This document shows positions 1 to 7,311 of a stretch of DNA of 39,387 nucleotides, one piece after another. The stretch is from Streptomyces sp. man185 (GTDB lineage: Bacteria; Actinomycetota; Actinomycetes; Streptomycetales; Streptomycetaceae). The notes below the pieces were generated by a model. The model was given only the letters and a program-made list of their open reading frames with translations. It did not search any database and had not been told where the DNA came from. Where the stretch lies: positions 1 to 39,387 of the forward strand of contig NTHE01000069.1 in assembly GCA_002551355.1 (NCBI GenBank), read 5' to 3'. Every line of letters begins with the position of its first letter. The first letter of the stretch is position 1. The position numbers were made by a program, and so were the translations under genes.

Positions 1-156
1 GAGCGGAAGCCACCCGAGGGGCGGTCGTCACGACGGTCGCGGTTGAACGACGGACGGTCGTTGTCCCGACGCTCGAACGAACGGCCACCACGGTCATCGC
101 GACGGTCGCCGCCACCGGAGCGGAAGCCACCGGAGGGGCGGTCGTCACGACGGTCG
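1..156 (-). repeat. 117-bp-period repeat in helicase RGG tail
   Basis: A 39-bp stretch at 1-39 recurs at 118-156 with one mismatch, a period of 117 bp or 39 codons. Between them lie related Arg/Asp/Gly-rich codons. The repeat encodes the RNA-binding-type RGG/RDDR tail of the helicase and may continue beyond the left edge. Confidence 0.8.
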
Positions 157-1904
157 TTGCCGCCGCGGTAGCCGCCGCGGTCGCCACCGCGGTTGTCGCG
201 GCGCTCGTAGTTGCCCCGCTCGTCACGACGCTGCTCGTCGCGGGCGGCCGGCTGCTCGGGGACGGAGACGGCTGCCACGAGGGCGGCCTCGGCCTCGGCG
301 GCCACCTCGGCCACCGCGGCCTCGGGGTCGTCGCCCCGCTCGCGCGCGGCGCGGGCGACCAGGCGGTCGGCCTCCTCGCGCAGCTCGACCGCGCGGCGCT
401 GGACGCGCTCCAGTTGCTTCGTCAGGTCGGCGGCCTCGCGCTCGGCCTGCTTGGCGGCGTTGTTCGCGGAGTCGGCCTGGACCTCGGTGAGCGAGCGGGC
501 GCCGGTGATCTCGGCGACCTCCGGCTCGAAGACGCCCGCGCCCTGGACGATGTGGCGCGAGGCGTCGACGCCCGCGTCCTCCATCAGCCGGAAGATCTGG
601 CGGCGCTGGTGCGGGAGCGCCAGCGAGACGACGACACCGGACTTGCCGGCGCGGGCGGTACGGCCCGAGCGGTGCAGGTAGTCCTTGTGGTCGCCGGCCG
701 GGTCCACGTTCAGGACCAGGTCGATGCCGTCGACGTGGATGCCTCGGGCGGCGACGTCGGTCGCGACGAGCGCGTTGACGTAGCCCTTCTTGAAGTCCTC
801 CAGGACCCGCGTACGGGCGCCCTGGGTCATGCCGCCGTGCAGCGCGTCGGCCTTCACGCCGGACTCGATGAGCTGCTCGGCGATGCGGTCGGCGCCCAGC
901 TGGGTGCGGACGAAGATGATCGTGCGGCCCTTGCGGGCGGCGATGGCGGCCGTGACCGGCGCCTTGTCCTTCGGCTTCACGACGAGGACGTGGTGCGACA
1001 TGGTCGTGACGTTGCCCTGGGCGCTGTCGACCTCGTGCGTCACCGGGTTGGTGAGGTAGCGCTTGACCAGCGTGCCGATCTCGTTCTCCATGGTGGCGGA
1101 GAAGAGCATCCGCTGACCGCCGCCGGGGATCTGGTCGAGCAGCTCGGTGACCTCGGGCAGGAAGCCCAGGTCGGACATCTGGTCGGCCTCGTCGAGGACG
1201 GCGACCTGGACGTTCTCGAGCGAGCAGGCGCCGCGGTTGATGATGTCGCGCAGCCGGCCCGGGGTGGCGACGAGGACGTCGACACCGCGCTCCAGGGCGT
1301 AGATCTGGTTGCCCATCGACGTACCGCCGCAGACGACCTTCATCTTGAGGCCGAGCACGTCGCCGTACGGCTGCAGCGCGTCCGCGACCTGCATCGCGAG
1401 CTCACGGGTCGGGGTGAGGATGATGCCGCGCGGCTTCTTCTTCTCGGTGGTGCCACCGGAGAGCGAGGCCAGCAGCGGCAGACCGAAGGAGAGCGTCTTG
1501 CCGGAGCCCGTGCGCCCGCGGCCGAGGATGTCCTTGCCGGCCAGGGCGTCCGGGATGGTCGCCGCCTGGATCGGGAAGGGGGCGGTCACACCGTTCTGCG
1601 CGAGCTTGCGGACGATGCCCTCGGGCAGGCCCAGGTCGCCGAAGGTGACGGTCGGCTCGGCGGGGGTCTTGTCGGCCTCGTCCGCGATCTCCTCGACGGA
1701 GTCCGCGACCTCGGCGGCCGGGGCGTCGGCCTGCGCGTCGGCGACGAAGTCCGCGACGGACTTCTCGGCGACGACGGTCTTCTCGGCGGCCGGGGCGGTG
1801 GCGCCGGCCGGGGCCTCGGTCACAGCGGCCTCGACGAGCTCCGCGAGCTCGGCGGCGACGATGTTCTCGGGCATGACGGTGTGGTCAGAACTGGAAATTG
1901 ACAT
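1..1904 (-). CDS. DEAD-box ATP-dependent RNA helicase (3' end outside window)
   Basis: Superfamily 2 RNA helicase expected to unwind or remodel structured RNA in the cytoplasm. It runs off the left edge, so the C-terminus is missing; about 634 codons are visible. I chose the ATG at 1904, whose product begins MSISSSDHTVMPENI; a second in-frame ATG lies at 1874. After an acidic Ala-rich N-terminus come a Q motif (GFxLPEGIVRKLAQNG type), Walker A GRTGSGKT near residue 128, the DEAD box near 237, SAT near 268, and a C-terminal helicase domain ending in HRSGRTAR near 410. The tail is rich in Arg, Gly and Asp with RGG-like units, including a repeat described separately. Such tails bind RNA in CsdA/RhlE-like helicases. 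A probable promoter 150 nt upstream gives a long leader. Family call is firm; the specific cellular role is not visible. Confidence 0.93.
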   Translation of the reverse strand, partial: MSISSSDHTVMPENIVAAELAELVEAAVTEAPAGATAPAAEKTVVAEKSVADFVADAQADAPAAEVADSVEEIADEADKTPAEPTVTFGDLGLPEGIVRKLAQNGVTAPFPIQAATIPDALAGKDILGRGRTGSGKTLSFGLPLLASLSGGTTEKKKPRGIILTPTRELAMQVADALQPYGDVLGLKMKVVCGGTSMGNQIYALERGVDVLVATPGRLRDIINRGACSLENVQVAVLDEADQMSDLGFLPEVTELLDQIPGGGQRMLFSATMENEIGTLVKRYLTNPVTHEVDSAQGNVTTMSHHVLVVKPKDKAPVTAAIAARKGRTIIFVRTQLGADRIAEQLIESGVKADALHGGMTQGARTRVLEDFKKGYVNALVATDVAARGIHVDGIDLVLNVDPAGDHKDYLHRSGRTARAGKSGVVVSLALPHQRRQIFRLMEDAGVDASRHIVQGAGVFEPEVAEITGARSLTEVQADSANNAAKQAEREAADLTKQLERVQRRAVELREEADRLVARAARERGDDPEAAVAEVAAEAEAALVAAVSVPEQPAARDEQRRDERGNYERRDNRGGDRGGYRGGNDRRDDRPSGGFRSGGGDRRDDRGGRSFERRDNDRPSFNRDRRDDRPSGGFR

Positions 1905-2061
1905 GCGAAATGCGAAACCTTCCGGAGTCTCGGCACGCGCCCATAACTCCGTGATTCGCAATTTCGACCGCCTCAATGCGGTCCAGCCACGGCAAGGGAG
2001 AGTACGCGCCACACGGCGCTCTTCTGTGTCGGCGCCGGGCAATGGGATCAAACGATCTACC

Positions 2062-2091
2062 ACCATACGCACCCTCACCCACATCGCGCAA
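2062..2091 (-). promoter_or_regulatory. Candidate promoter of the DEAD-box helicase gene
   Basis: Read on the minus strand, TTGCGC (2091-2086), an 18-nt spacer and TATGGT (2067-2062) form a housekeeping-type promoter. It predicts a transcript start near 2055 and a leader of about 150 nt before the ATG at 1904. The leader contains a hairpin GACCGC-N6-GCGGTC and ends in the duplicated heptamer ATGCGAA (plus strand 1903-1916) over the start codon. Predicted from pattern only. Confidence 0.5.
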
Positions 2092-2113
2092 ACCAGCCGG
2101 GTCCGCCCCTCGG

Positions 2114-2689
2114 CTACACCGGCCCCACCTGCGGCGATGCCTCCGGGGTCCGCAACGGCCTGACCGCCTCCGGTCCGCCCATCGCCTGGGCCCGCAGCTG
2201 CGCGGCGGGCGAGGCCGAGGGGGGCGGCTCCGGCGGATCGGTGGGCTCCGGCTCGGGCTCCGGGTCCGGGGCGGGCGGCGGCGGGGCCGGCGGCTCCGGG
2301 GTGGCCGGCGGCGGCTCACCCGGCCCCGGGGTCGAGGGCGTCGGGGTGGGCCGCACCCCGCCGCCCCGGGTGGGCCCGGGGGCAGCCGGTTCGGGGCGCG
2401 CGCCCTTGGGGGTGACCGACGGCGTGGCGCCGGAGGCGTCCGGGCTCGGGCTGCTCCCGGGCACACCCCGGTCCGAGTGGGGGTGCGCGCCACCGCCGCG
2501 CCCCCCGGCCCGCCCGGAGCCGGGAACCGTGTCCCCGGCCGGATCGGCGGCGGAGCCCTTCGGGCCGGCGGACCGTGAGGGCCCCGGCCCGCCGGCGCCG
2601 TCCTCGCCGACGCTCATACAGCCGGTGGACGCGGCGATCGTCAGCGCGGTGACGGCTGCCCAGCGGACAGGGGCGGACAACTGGCGCAC
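2114..2689 (-). CDS. Pro-rich putative lipoprotein
   Basis: A 191-residue product starting at the GTG at 2689, preceded by GGAGG eight bases upstream (an upstream in-frame GTG at 2698 has no spaced ribosome site). The N-terminus has basic residues, a short hydrophobic stretch (AAVTALTIAAS) and Cys near residue 22 in STGC, a weak lipobox. The rest is low complexity: Gly/Ser/Pro-rich, then a PEP/PPP stretch (APDPEPEPEPTDPPEPPP) and a short Ala/Gln/Arg segment. I recognise no enzymatic domain. It looks like a cell-wall-spanning, disordered, lipid-anchored protein. High GC lets long frames stay open here on both strands, so coding status rests on the signal-like start and the ribosome site. Confidence 0.55.
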   Translation of the reverse strand: MRQLSAPVRWAAVTALTIAASTGCMSVGEDGAGGPGPSRSAGPKGSAADPAGDTVPGSGRAGGRGGGAHPHSDRGVPGSSPSPDASGATPSVTPKGARPEPAAPGPTRGGGVRPTPTPSTPGPGEPPPATPEPPAPPPPAPDPEPEPEPTDPPEPPPSASPAAQLRAQAMGGPEAVRPLRTPEASPQVGPV

Positions 2690-3069
2690 GAGTGGCACCT
2701 CCGGGGCGAGGGAGCGGAGAGCGGGAATGGAGCGCGCGGCGCCGGGGCGAAGCGGGAACAGGCGGTACCAGGCGGTGCCGGGCGGCAATCGAGAGCGAGC
2801 GGTACGGCGTCGCACCGTGCCCAACTCCCCCGACCCCGCCGGAGACACGCCCGAAACGCCACCCACCCGCGCGACGACCGCCGAAGCAGCCCGCGGCCCG
2901 ATCAGGACCCGCCGGTCGCGACAGCCGCCGAAGCGCGGCCCCGGCCCGATCAGGACCCGCCGGTCGCGACGCCCGCCGAAGCGCGGCCCCGGCCCGAGCG
3001 AGACCCGCCCGCGCGATGCCCGCCGAAGCGCCCCGGACCGGACGGGACCCGCCGGATCAGCCGGCTGCG
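2690..3069. other. Gene-free interval with tandem repeats
   Basis: 380 bp between the lipoprotein start and the second crcB stop. Long frames cross it, but they have no ribosome site and read as low-complexity Arg/Pro. It holds the 47-48 bp tandem repeat listed separately and the lipoprotein promoter region. I see no convincing -10/-35 pair. Confidence 0.6.
2879..3039. repeat. 47-48 bp tandem repeat, about 3.4 copies
   Basis: The word CGCCGAAGC recurs at 2879, 2926, 2974 and 3021 and GCCCGATCAGGACC at 2896 and 2944 (degenerate GCCCGAGCGAGACC at 2992), giving a 47-48 bp period. The first two units are nearly identical; the third and the partial fourth diverge. Noncoding by my reading. Confidence 0.8.
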
Positions 3070-3444
3070 CTACCCCCCGAACCCGCCCGCCAGCTCCGCC
3101 CCCAGAAAAACCGCGCCCAGCCCCGCCAGCAGCGACGCCAGCACATTGGCCGCGGCCAGGAAGGTCCGGCCCGTCTCGGCCAGGCGGAGGGACTCGTACG
3201 AGAACGTCGAGTACGTCGTCAGCGCCCCGCACAGGCCCGTCGCCAGCAGGGCGTGCACCGGGGAGGAGACCGCGGCGCCGGTCAGGACGCCGAGCAGCAG
3301 GCTGCCCGCGATGTTCGCCGCGAAGGTGCCCCACGGGAAGACGTACGGGACGCCGGGACCTTGGTGCGCCTGCACCGCACGGTCCGTCAGATAGCGCAGG
3401 GGCGCGCCCACCGCCCCGCCGATCGCCACCAACAGCCAGTTCAC
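3070..3444 (-). CDS. crcB: Fluoride exporter subunit CrcB/Fluc, second gene
   Basis: A 124-residue, four-helix inner-membrane protein of the CrcB/Fluc fluoride-channel family, which expels F- passively. Visible family signatures are GGAVGAPLRYL near the N-terminus, NIAGSLLLGVL with the pore Asn, and GLCGALTTYSTFSYE with the TTxST segment around the central Na+ site. The GTG start at 3444 overlaps the stop of the preceding crcB by GTGA, so the two are translationally coupled. Two tandem crcB genes are usual in Gram-positives, whose subunits pair to form the antiparallel dimeric channel. I cannot say which copy is named crcB1 or crcB2. No fluoride riboswitch is visible upstream of the cluster. 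Confidence 0.93.
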   Translation of the reverse strand: MNWLLVAIGGAVGAPLRYLTDRAVQAHQGPGVPYVFPWGTFAANIAGSLLLGVLTGAAVSSPVHALLATGLCGALTTYSTFSYESLRLAETGRTFLAAANVLASLLAGLGAVFLGAELAGGFGG

Positions 3445-3950
3445 GCGGCCCGCCCCTCGCCCCGGGAGCCCCGAGCACTCCGGCCGCCCCGGCCACCCCG
3501 GGAGCCCTGCGCGCCCCGGTCCAGCCAGGCCCGCGTCCCCGCGGCCGCCGCCCACACCGCCCCGAGCGCGGCCACCACCGTCACCGCCGCGTACGCCATC
3601 GCCACCGCGACCTCCTGACGCACCAGCAGGTCCGAGACGTCCGCCGCGTACGTCGAGAAGGTCGTGTATCCGCCGAGCACGCCGACCCCGAGGAACGGCC
3701 GCACCAGCGGGTGCGTGATGCGGCCACGCTCGACGGTGAGCACCATCAGCACGCCGATCAGCGCGCAGCCGGTCACGTTGACGACGAACACCGTCCACGG
3801 GAAGCCGCCCGCGCCGGGCCACAGGACCAGGGCCCCGTAACGGGCGAGCGCGCCGAGCGCGCCCCCGGCCGCCACCGCCGCCAGCACCCGGCTCTGCCGT
3901 ACGGCGGGCGGGCCGGGCTCCGGCAGCTCTTCCGGGGCCTGCTCGCTCAC
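3441..3950 (-). CDS. crcB: Fluoride exporter subunit CrcB/Fluc, first gene
   Basis: A 169-residue partner of the downstream crcB. The core family signatures are GGALGALARYGA, VVNVTGCALIGVL (pore Asn) and GVLGGYTTFSTYAAD, with four hydrophobic segments between about residues 25 and 140. The N-terminal 25 residues are acidic and Pro-rich. The C-terminus is a Gly/Arg-rich extension (GSRGGRGGRSARGSRG) not needed for the channel fold. The GTG at 3950 overlaps the stop of the upstream mini-zincin gene by GTGA. It probably forms a heteromeric channel with the adjacent gene product. Confidence 0.92.
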   Translation of the reverse strand: MSEQAPEELPEPGPPAVRQSRVLAAVAAGGALGALARYGALVLWPGAGGFPWTVFVVNVTGCALIGVLMVLTVERGRITHPLVRPFLGVGVLGGYTTFSTYAADVSDLLVRQEVAVAMAYAAVTVVAALGAVWAAAAGTRAWLDRGAQGSRGGRGGRSARGSRGEGRAA

Positions 3951-4297
3951 CCGTAGCCCAGGGCGTGCAGCCGCTCGTCGTCGATGCCGAAGTGGTGGGC
4001 GATCTCGTGGACCACGGTGATCTCGGTCTCCGCGACGACGTCCTCCTGCGTCTCGCACATCCGCAGCGTCGGCCCCCGGTAGATGGTGATCCGGTCCGGC
4101 AGGACCCCGGCGTACCACTCACCGCGGTCCGTGAGCGGGGTTCCCTCGTAGAGCCCGAGCAGGTCGGGGTCGCCGGGCTCCGGTTCGTCCTCGACGAACA
4201 CCGCCACGTTGTCCATCAGCCGCGTCAGCTCCGGCGGAATCCGGTCCAGAGCCTGGCTCACCAGCTCCTCGAACTGTTCGCGCGTCATCTCCAGCAC
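3947..4297 (-). CDS. Mini-zincin metallopeptidase-family protein
   Basis: A 116-residue protein of the short actinobacterial zincin-like family (Pfam Zincin_1 type). The zinc motif HEIAHHFGIDD sits near the C-terminus: two His and the Glu of HExxH, then the G-x-D that supplies the third ligand. Upstream are the conserved blocks MDNVAVFVEDEP and LLGLYEGTPLTDRG. There is no signal peptide, so it is cytoplasmic; substrates of this family are unknown to me. The start could be GTG 4297 (VLEM) or ATG 4288; neither has a strong ribosome site, and GGGG lies eight bases before the ATG. It is first in a three-gene unit with two fluoride-channel genes, with 4-nt overlaps at both junctions. Confidence 0.88.
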   Translation of the reverse strand: MLEMTREQFEELVSQALDRIPPELTRLMDNVAVFVEDEPEPGDPDLLGLYEGTPLTDRGEWYAGVLPDRITIYRGPTLRMCETQEDVVAETEITVVHEIAHHFGIDDERLHALGYG

Positions 4298-4409
4298 CCC
4301 GCCATTGTCACGTACGGCGGCCGGGTGCGGGCAGGTGGCGACCGTCCCGGACGCATGACCGGGGTCGCCGCCCGGCATGGCCGAGGCCGTACCGGGGCAT
4401 ACGGGCCCA

Positions 4410-6041
4410 ATGGTCCGCGTCCCGTTCCGTGCCGCAGCCGACCGCGTCCGGCACCGCCTCAGCCAGCTCGTCCGCCCGAAGCCCGGAAGCCGACCGGGAC
4501 GCACCCCGCGCGGCGCCGGTGCCTCCCGCACCGGCGCGGCGGCCCCCGGCGACCCGACGGACCCCGCCCGCCGCCCGTACCTCCGCGCCCTCGGCATGCT
4601 CGCCGTCGTCGTGCTGGGGGCCTGGCTGGGACTGCTCGCCGTGGGGTCCATCCGTACGCCGGTCGGCCCCATGGACACCAACATGACCCTGCGCCCCTCC
4701 CTCACCGGCGGCAGCAAGATCAACGTGTCCCCGCTCGGCGCCCTGGAGCTGGACTCGCACATCGCGCCGCTCCGGCTCGACGTGGACGTGGACCGCCTCG
4801 ACCCCGAACGCTCCCAGGCCCTGGTCGACCAGCCGGAACGGTTCTCCACCCTCCAGGACGAGGTCACCCGGGACGTCGCCGCCGGCACCCGGGAGCTGGC
4901 CGTGCGCTCCTGCGTCGCCGTCGTCTCCGGCGCGACCGCGCTCGGCCTCGTCGTCTACCGCCGCCCCCGCCGCGCCCTCGCCGCCGGCGGGCTCGCCCTC
5001 ACCCTGCTGGCCGCGTCCGGCGTCAGCGCGTACGCCACCTGGAACCCGAAGTCCGTCCTGGAGCCGAAGTTCTCCGGGCTGCTGTCCAGCGCCCCGTCCC
5101 TGGTCGGCGACGCCCGCTCGATCGTCACCGAGTTCGACATCTACCAGCAGGAGCTGGCCCGCCTGGTCACCAACGTCACCAAGCTGTACGACGCGACCTC
5201 CTCGCTCCCCGTCTACCAGCCCGACCCCGGCACCATCCGGGTCCTGCACGTCTCCGACATCCACCTGAACCCGGCCGCCTGGCACATCATCGCCTCGCTC
5301 GTCGAGCAGTACGAGATCGACGTGATCATCGACTCCGGCGACACGATGGACCACGGCTCCGCCCCCGAGAACGGCTTCCTCGACCCGATCCGCGACCTCG
5401 GAGCGCCCTACGTGTGGGTGCGCGGCAACCACGACTCGCCCATCACCCAGACCTACCTGAGGAAGTTCAAGAACGTCCGTGTCCTCGACGACGGCAAGGC
5501 GGTGAACGTCGGCGGGCTCCGCATCGCGGGCACCGGCGACGCCTCCTTCACCCCGGACCGGACCGGCCCCGGCGGCAACAAGGAGGCCGCCCGGCTGGAG
5601 GGCATGCGGCTGGCCACCGCGCTGCGCGACCAGGAGCGGGCGGGCACCCCGGCCGACATCGCCGTCGCCCATGACCCGAACACCGCCCGGGAGACCGACG
5701 GCACGGTCCCGCTGGTGCTGTCCGGCCACCTCCACCGCCGGATCAACGAGCAGCTGAAGCTCGGCACGCGGCTGAAGGTCGAGGGCTCCACGGGCGGCGG
5801 CGGGCTGCGTGCCGTGCAGAACGAGAAGCCCGAGAAGGTGCATGCCTCGGTGCTCTACATGGACCGCTCCACCCGTCGGCTCCAGGCCTGGGACGAGATC
5901 ACGCTGGGCGGTCTCGGACTGACGACCGCCGAGGTCAGCCGCCATCTTCCGGAGGAGAACCTGAAGAAGGGGACCCCCGCCTCGCCCTCTCCCAGCCCGT
6001 CCCCGACGGGCTCCGGGACGCGCCCGACGCCCTCGCCGTAA
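4410..6041 (+). CDS. Membrane-anchored metallophosphoesterase
   Basis: 543 residues from ATG 4410; an in-frame ATG at 4377 would add 11. A basic, Pro-rich N-terminus precedes a transmembrane helix (LGMLAVVVLGAWLGLLAVGS), then an extracytoplasmic segment of about 110 residues, two further hydrophobic segments, and the C-terminal calcineurin-like phosphoesterase domain. Metal-binding motifs are all present: DIHLNP near residue 283, GDTMDHG, GNHD at 339-342, AVAHDP and GHLHRR at 439-444. It ends in a Ser/Pro tail (SPSPSPSPTGSG). A dinuclear metal phosphohydrolase is expected; the substrate is unknown. The topology suggests the catalytic domain is outside the cytoplasm, but the number of helices is uncertain. 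It is transcribed divergently from the mini-zincin/crcB unit. Confidence 0.88.
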   Translation: MVRVPFRAAADRVRHRLSQLVRPKPGSRPGRTPRGAGASRTGAAAPGDPTDPARRPYLRALGMLAVVVLGAWLGLLAVGSIRTPVGPMDTNMTLRPSLTGGSKINVSPLGALELDSHIAPLRLDVDVDRLDPERSQALVDQPERFSTLQDEVTRDVAAGTRELAVRSCVAVVSGATALGLVVYRRPRRALAAGGLALTLLAASGVSAYATWNPKSVLEPKFSGLLSSAPSLVGDARSIVTEFDIYQQELARLVTNVTKLYDATSSLPVYQPDPGTIRVLHVSDIHLNPAAWHIIASLVEQYEIDVIIDSGDTMDHGSAPENGFLDPIRDLGAPYVWVRGNHDSPITQTYLRKFKNVRVLDDGKAVNVGGLRIAGTGDASFTPDRTGPGGNKEAARLEGMRLATALRDQERAGTPADIAVAHDPNTARETDGTVPLVLSGHLHRRINEQLKLGTRLKVEGSTGGGGLRAVQNEKPEKVHASVLYMDRSTRRLQAWDEITLGGLGLTTAEVSRHLPEENLKKGTPASPSPSPSPTGSGTRPTPSP

Positions 6042-6047
6042 ACCGTT

Positions 6048-6077
6048 TTGGCGATAGCTCCACCCATCCCATATGCT
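6048..6077 (+). promoter_or_regulatory. Promoter of the tRNA-Glu-Asp-Phe cluster
   Basis: TTGGCG at 6048-6053, an 18-nt spacer and TATGCT at 6072-6077 resemble a strong vegetative promoter, with start near 6084, about 38 nt before tRNA-Glu. Confidence 0.6.
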
Positions 6078-6121
6078 TCTCACGTCCCCGACGCGCTGCA
6101 AAGCGAACCGGCGGGCCAATA

Positions 6122-6194
6122 GCCCTCATCGTCTAGTGGCCCAGGACGCCGCCCTTTCAAGGCGGTAGCACGGGTTCGAATCCCGTTGGGGGCA
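6122..6194 (+). tRNA. tRNA-Glu (anticodon TTC)
   Basis: Full cloverleaf: acceptor GCCCTCA/TGGGGGC, anticodon loop CTTTCAA with TTC, T-loop TTCGAAT flanked by CGGG/CCCG, discriminator A. No CCA is encoded. First gene of a three-tRNA cluster. Confidence 0.95.
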
Positions 6195-6232
6195 CGTTTC
6201 ACCGTGTGCGAGACTTGTCTCGCACATTGCTT

Positions 6233-6307
6233 GGTCCTGTGGAGCAGTTTGGAGTGCTCGCCACCCTGTCAAGGTGGAGGCCGCGGGTTCAAATCCCGTC
6301 AGGACCG
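6233..6307 (+). tRNA. tRNA-Asp (anticodon GTC), copy 1
   Basis: Acceptor GGTCCTG/CAGGACC, anticodon loop CTGTCAA, T-loop TTCAAAT, discriminator G. The 75 nt are identical to the second tRNA-Asp at 12833-12907. Confidence 0.95.
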
Positions 6308-6329
6308 CTTGCAGCCCCAGCGGCTGCGT

Positions 6330-6403
6330 GGCTGGGTAGCTCAGTTGGTACGAGCGATCGCCTGAAAAGCGATAGGTCGCCGGTTCGATCCCGGCCCCAG
6401 CCA
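6330..6403 (+). tRNA. tRNA-Phe (anticodon GAA)
   Basis: Acceptor GGCTGGG/CCCAGCC, anticodon stem ATCGC/GCGAT with loop CTGAAAA, T-loop TTCGATC, discriminator A. Last of the cluster; a strong hairpin follows directly. Confidence 0.95.
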
Positions 6404-6408
6404 CTTCT

Positions 6409-6439
6409 CGAAGGCCCCGTCCACCGGACGGGGCCTTCG
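6409..6439. terminator. Terminator after tRNA-Phe, shared with the CcdA-like gene
   Basis: A 14-bp perfect stem (6409-6422 with 6426-6439) and a 3-nt loop. It lies between the tRNA cluster reading right and the CcdA-like gene reading left, so it can serve both. Confidence 0.8.
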
Positions 6440-6444
6440 CCGTG

Positions 6445-7311
6445 TCACACCTTCTCGTTCTCCTTCTCGTTCTCCTCCGCCGGTACGTCGCCGTCGCGCC
6501 GCCGCCAGGCCCGTACGCCCAGGACCAGTAGCGCCACCAGCACCACCGCGAAGAGCGCCGCCCCGTCCGGCACCCGCTCGCCGAGCTTCTGCGCCCACTG
6601 CTCGACCGCGAACGATTCGTCGACCCCCAGCAGGCCGGGCAGCGCGGTCGTCCCGTCGTAGACGAGGAACAGCGCGCCGAGGCCGATGAAGAACAGACCC
6701 GACAGCAGCGACGTGGTGTGCAGCTCGAACCGGCCGAGGCGGACGGCCCGGCCGCGCAGCCAGGCCCGGCGGCCGAGGTCGAAACGCTCCCAGAGCAAGG
6801 CGAGCAGGAAGAGCGGGACGGCCATCCCGAGCGCGTACACCGCCAGCAGCAGTCCGCCGTAGACCGGGCTGCCGCTGACCGCCGCGACGGTCAGGACGCT
6901 GCCGAGGATCGGGCCCGCACAGAAGCCGGCCAGGCCGTAGACCGCGCCGAGCGCGTAGACGGAGAACGCGGTGGTGGGGCGGATCCGGCCGCTGAGGGCC
7001 GCGATCCGCCGGGACGCGAAGCCGAGGCCGACGATCTGCGCGACGCCCAGCACGATGATCAGCCAGCCCGCGCCCGTGACGAGGGCGTCGCGATGGCCGT
7101 AGAAGAGCCGTCCGGCGTACGAACCGGCCGCGCCGAGCGGGACCAGGGTGGTGGCGAGCCCGGCGTAGAAGATGCCGGTACGCGCCAGCAGCCGGGAGGC
7201 GGAGTCGATGGAGTACGCGAAGAAGGCCGGCAGCAGCAGCGCGCTGCACGGGCTGACCAGGGCGAGCAGCCCGCCGAGGAAGGCCGCGAAGTAGCCGATG
7301 TCCGCCGTCAC
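6445..7311 (-). CDS. CcdA/DsbD-like thiol:disulfide transmembrane protein
   Basis: 288 residues, GTG start at 7311 overlapping the upstream DsbA-like stop by GTGA. Family features: FLGGLLALVSPCSALLLPAF in the first helix with the redox Cys after Ser-Pro, and GLAGFCAGPILGSVLTVA holding the second Cys, in a bundle of about six to seven hydrophobic segments. CcdA proteins carry electrons from cytoplasmic thioredoxin across the membrane to extracytoplasmic thiol proteins. The partner is evidently the coupled DsbA-like gene. The C-terminus has a long acidic/basic tail ending ENEKENEKV, encoded by a perfect 12-bp tandem duplication at 6450-6473, a likely slippage product. Confidence 0.88.
   Translation of the reverse strand: MTADIGYFAAFLGGLLALVSPCSALLLPAFFAYSIDSASRLLARTGIFYAGLATTLVPLGAAGSYAGRLFYGHRDALVTGAGWLIIVLGVAQIVGLGFASRRIAALSGRIRPTTAFSVYALGAVYGLAGFCAGPILGSVLTVAAVSGSPVYGGLLLAVYALGMAVPLFLLALLWERFDLGRRAWLRGRAVRLGRFELHTTSLLSGLFFIGLGALFLVYDGTTALPGLLGVDESFAVEQWAQKLGERVPDGAALFAVVLVALLVLGVRAWRRRDGDVPAEENEKENEKV

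Noticed and set aside
1..156. Possible CRISPR-like repeat
   Set aside because: The repeats are in frame within the helicase coding sequence and encode its RGG tail; no spacers or cas genes are present.
414..1901. Long plus-strand open frame of 495 codons
   Set aside because: Antisense shadow of the DEAD-box helicase; composition is Asp/Gly/Val-rich without any domain.
2690..3496. Upstream extension of the lipoprotein frame across tandem repeats into crcB
   Set aside because: The frame is open only by composition; the ribosome site and signal-like start support GTG 2689.
6126..6404. 92-codon minus frame (GIEPATYRFSGDRS type)
   Set aside because: It is the reverse complement of the tRNA-Glu/Asp/Phe genes, a well-known source of false proteins.
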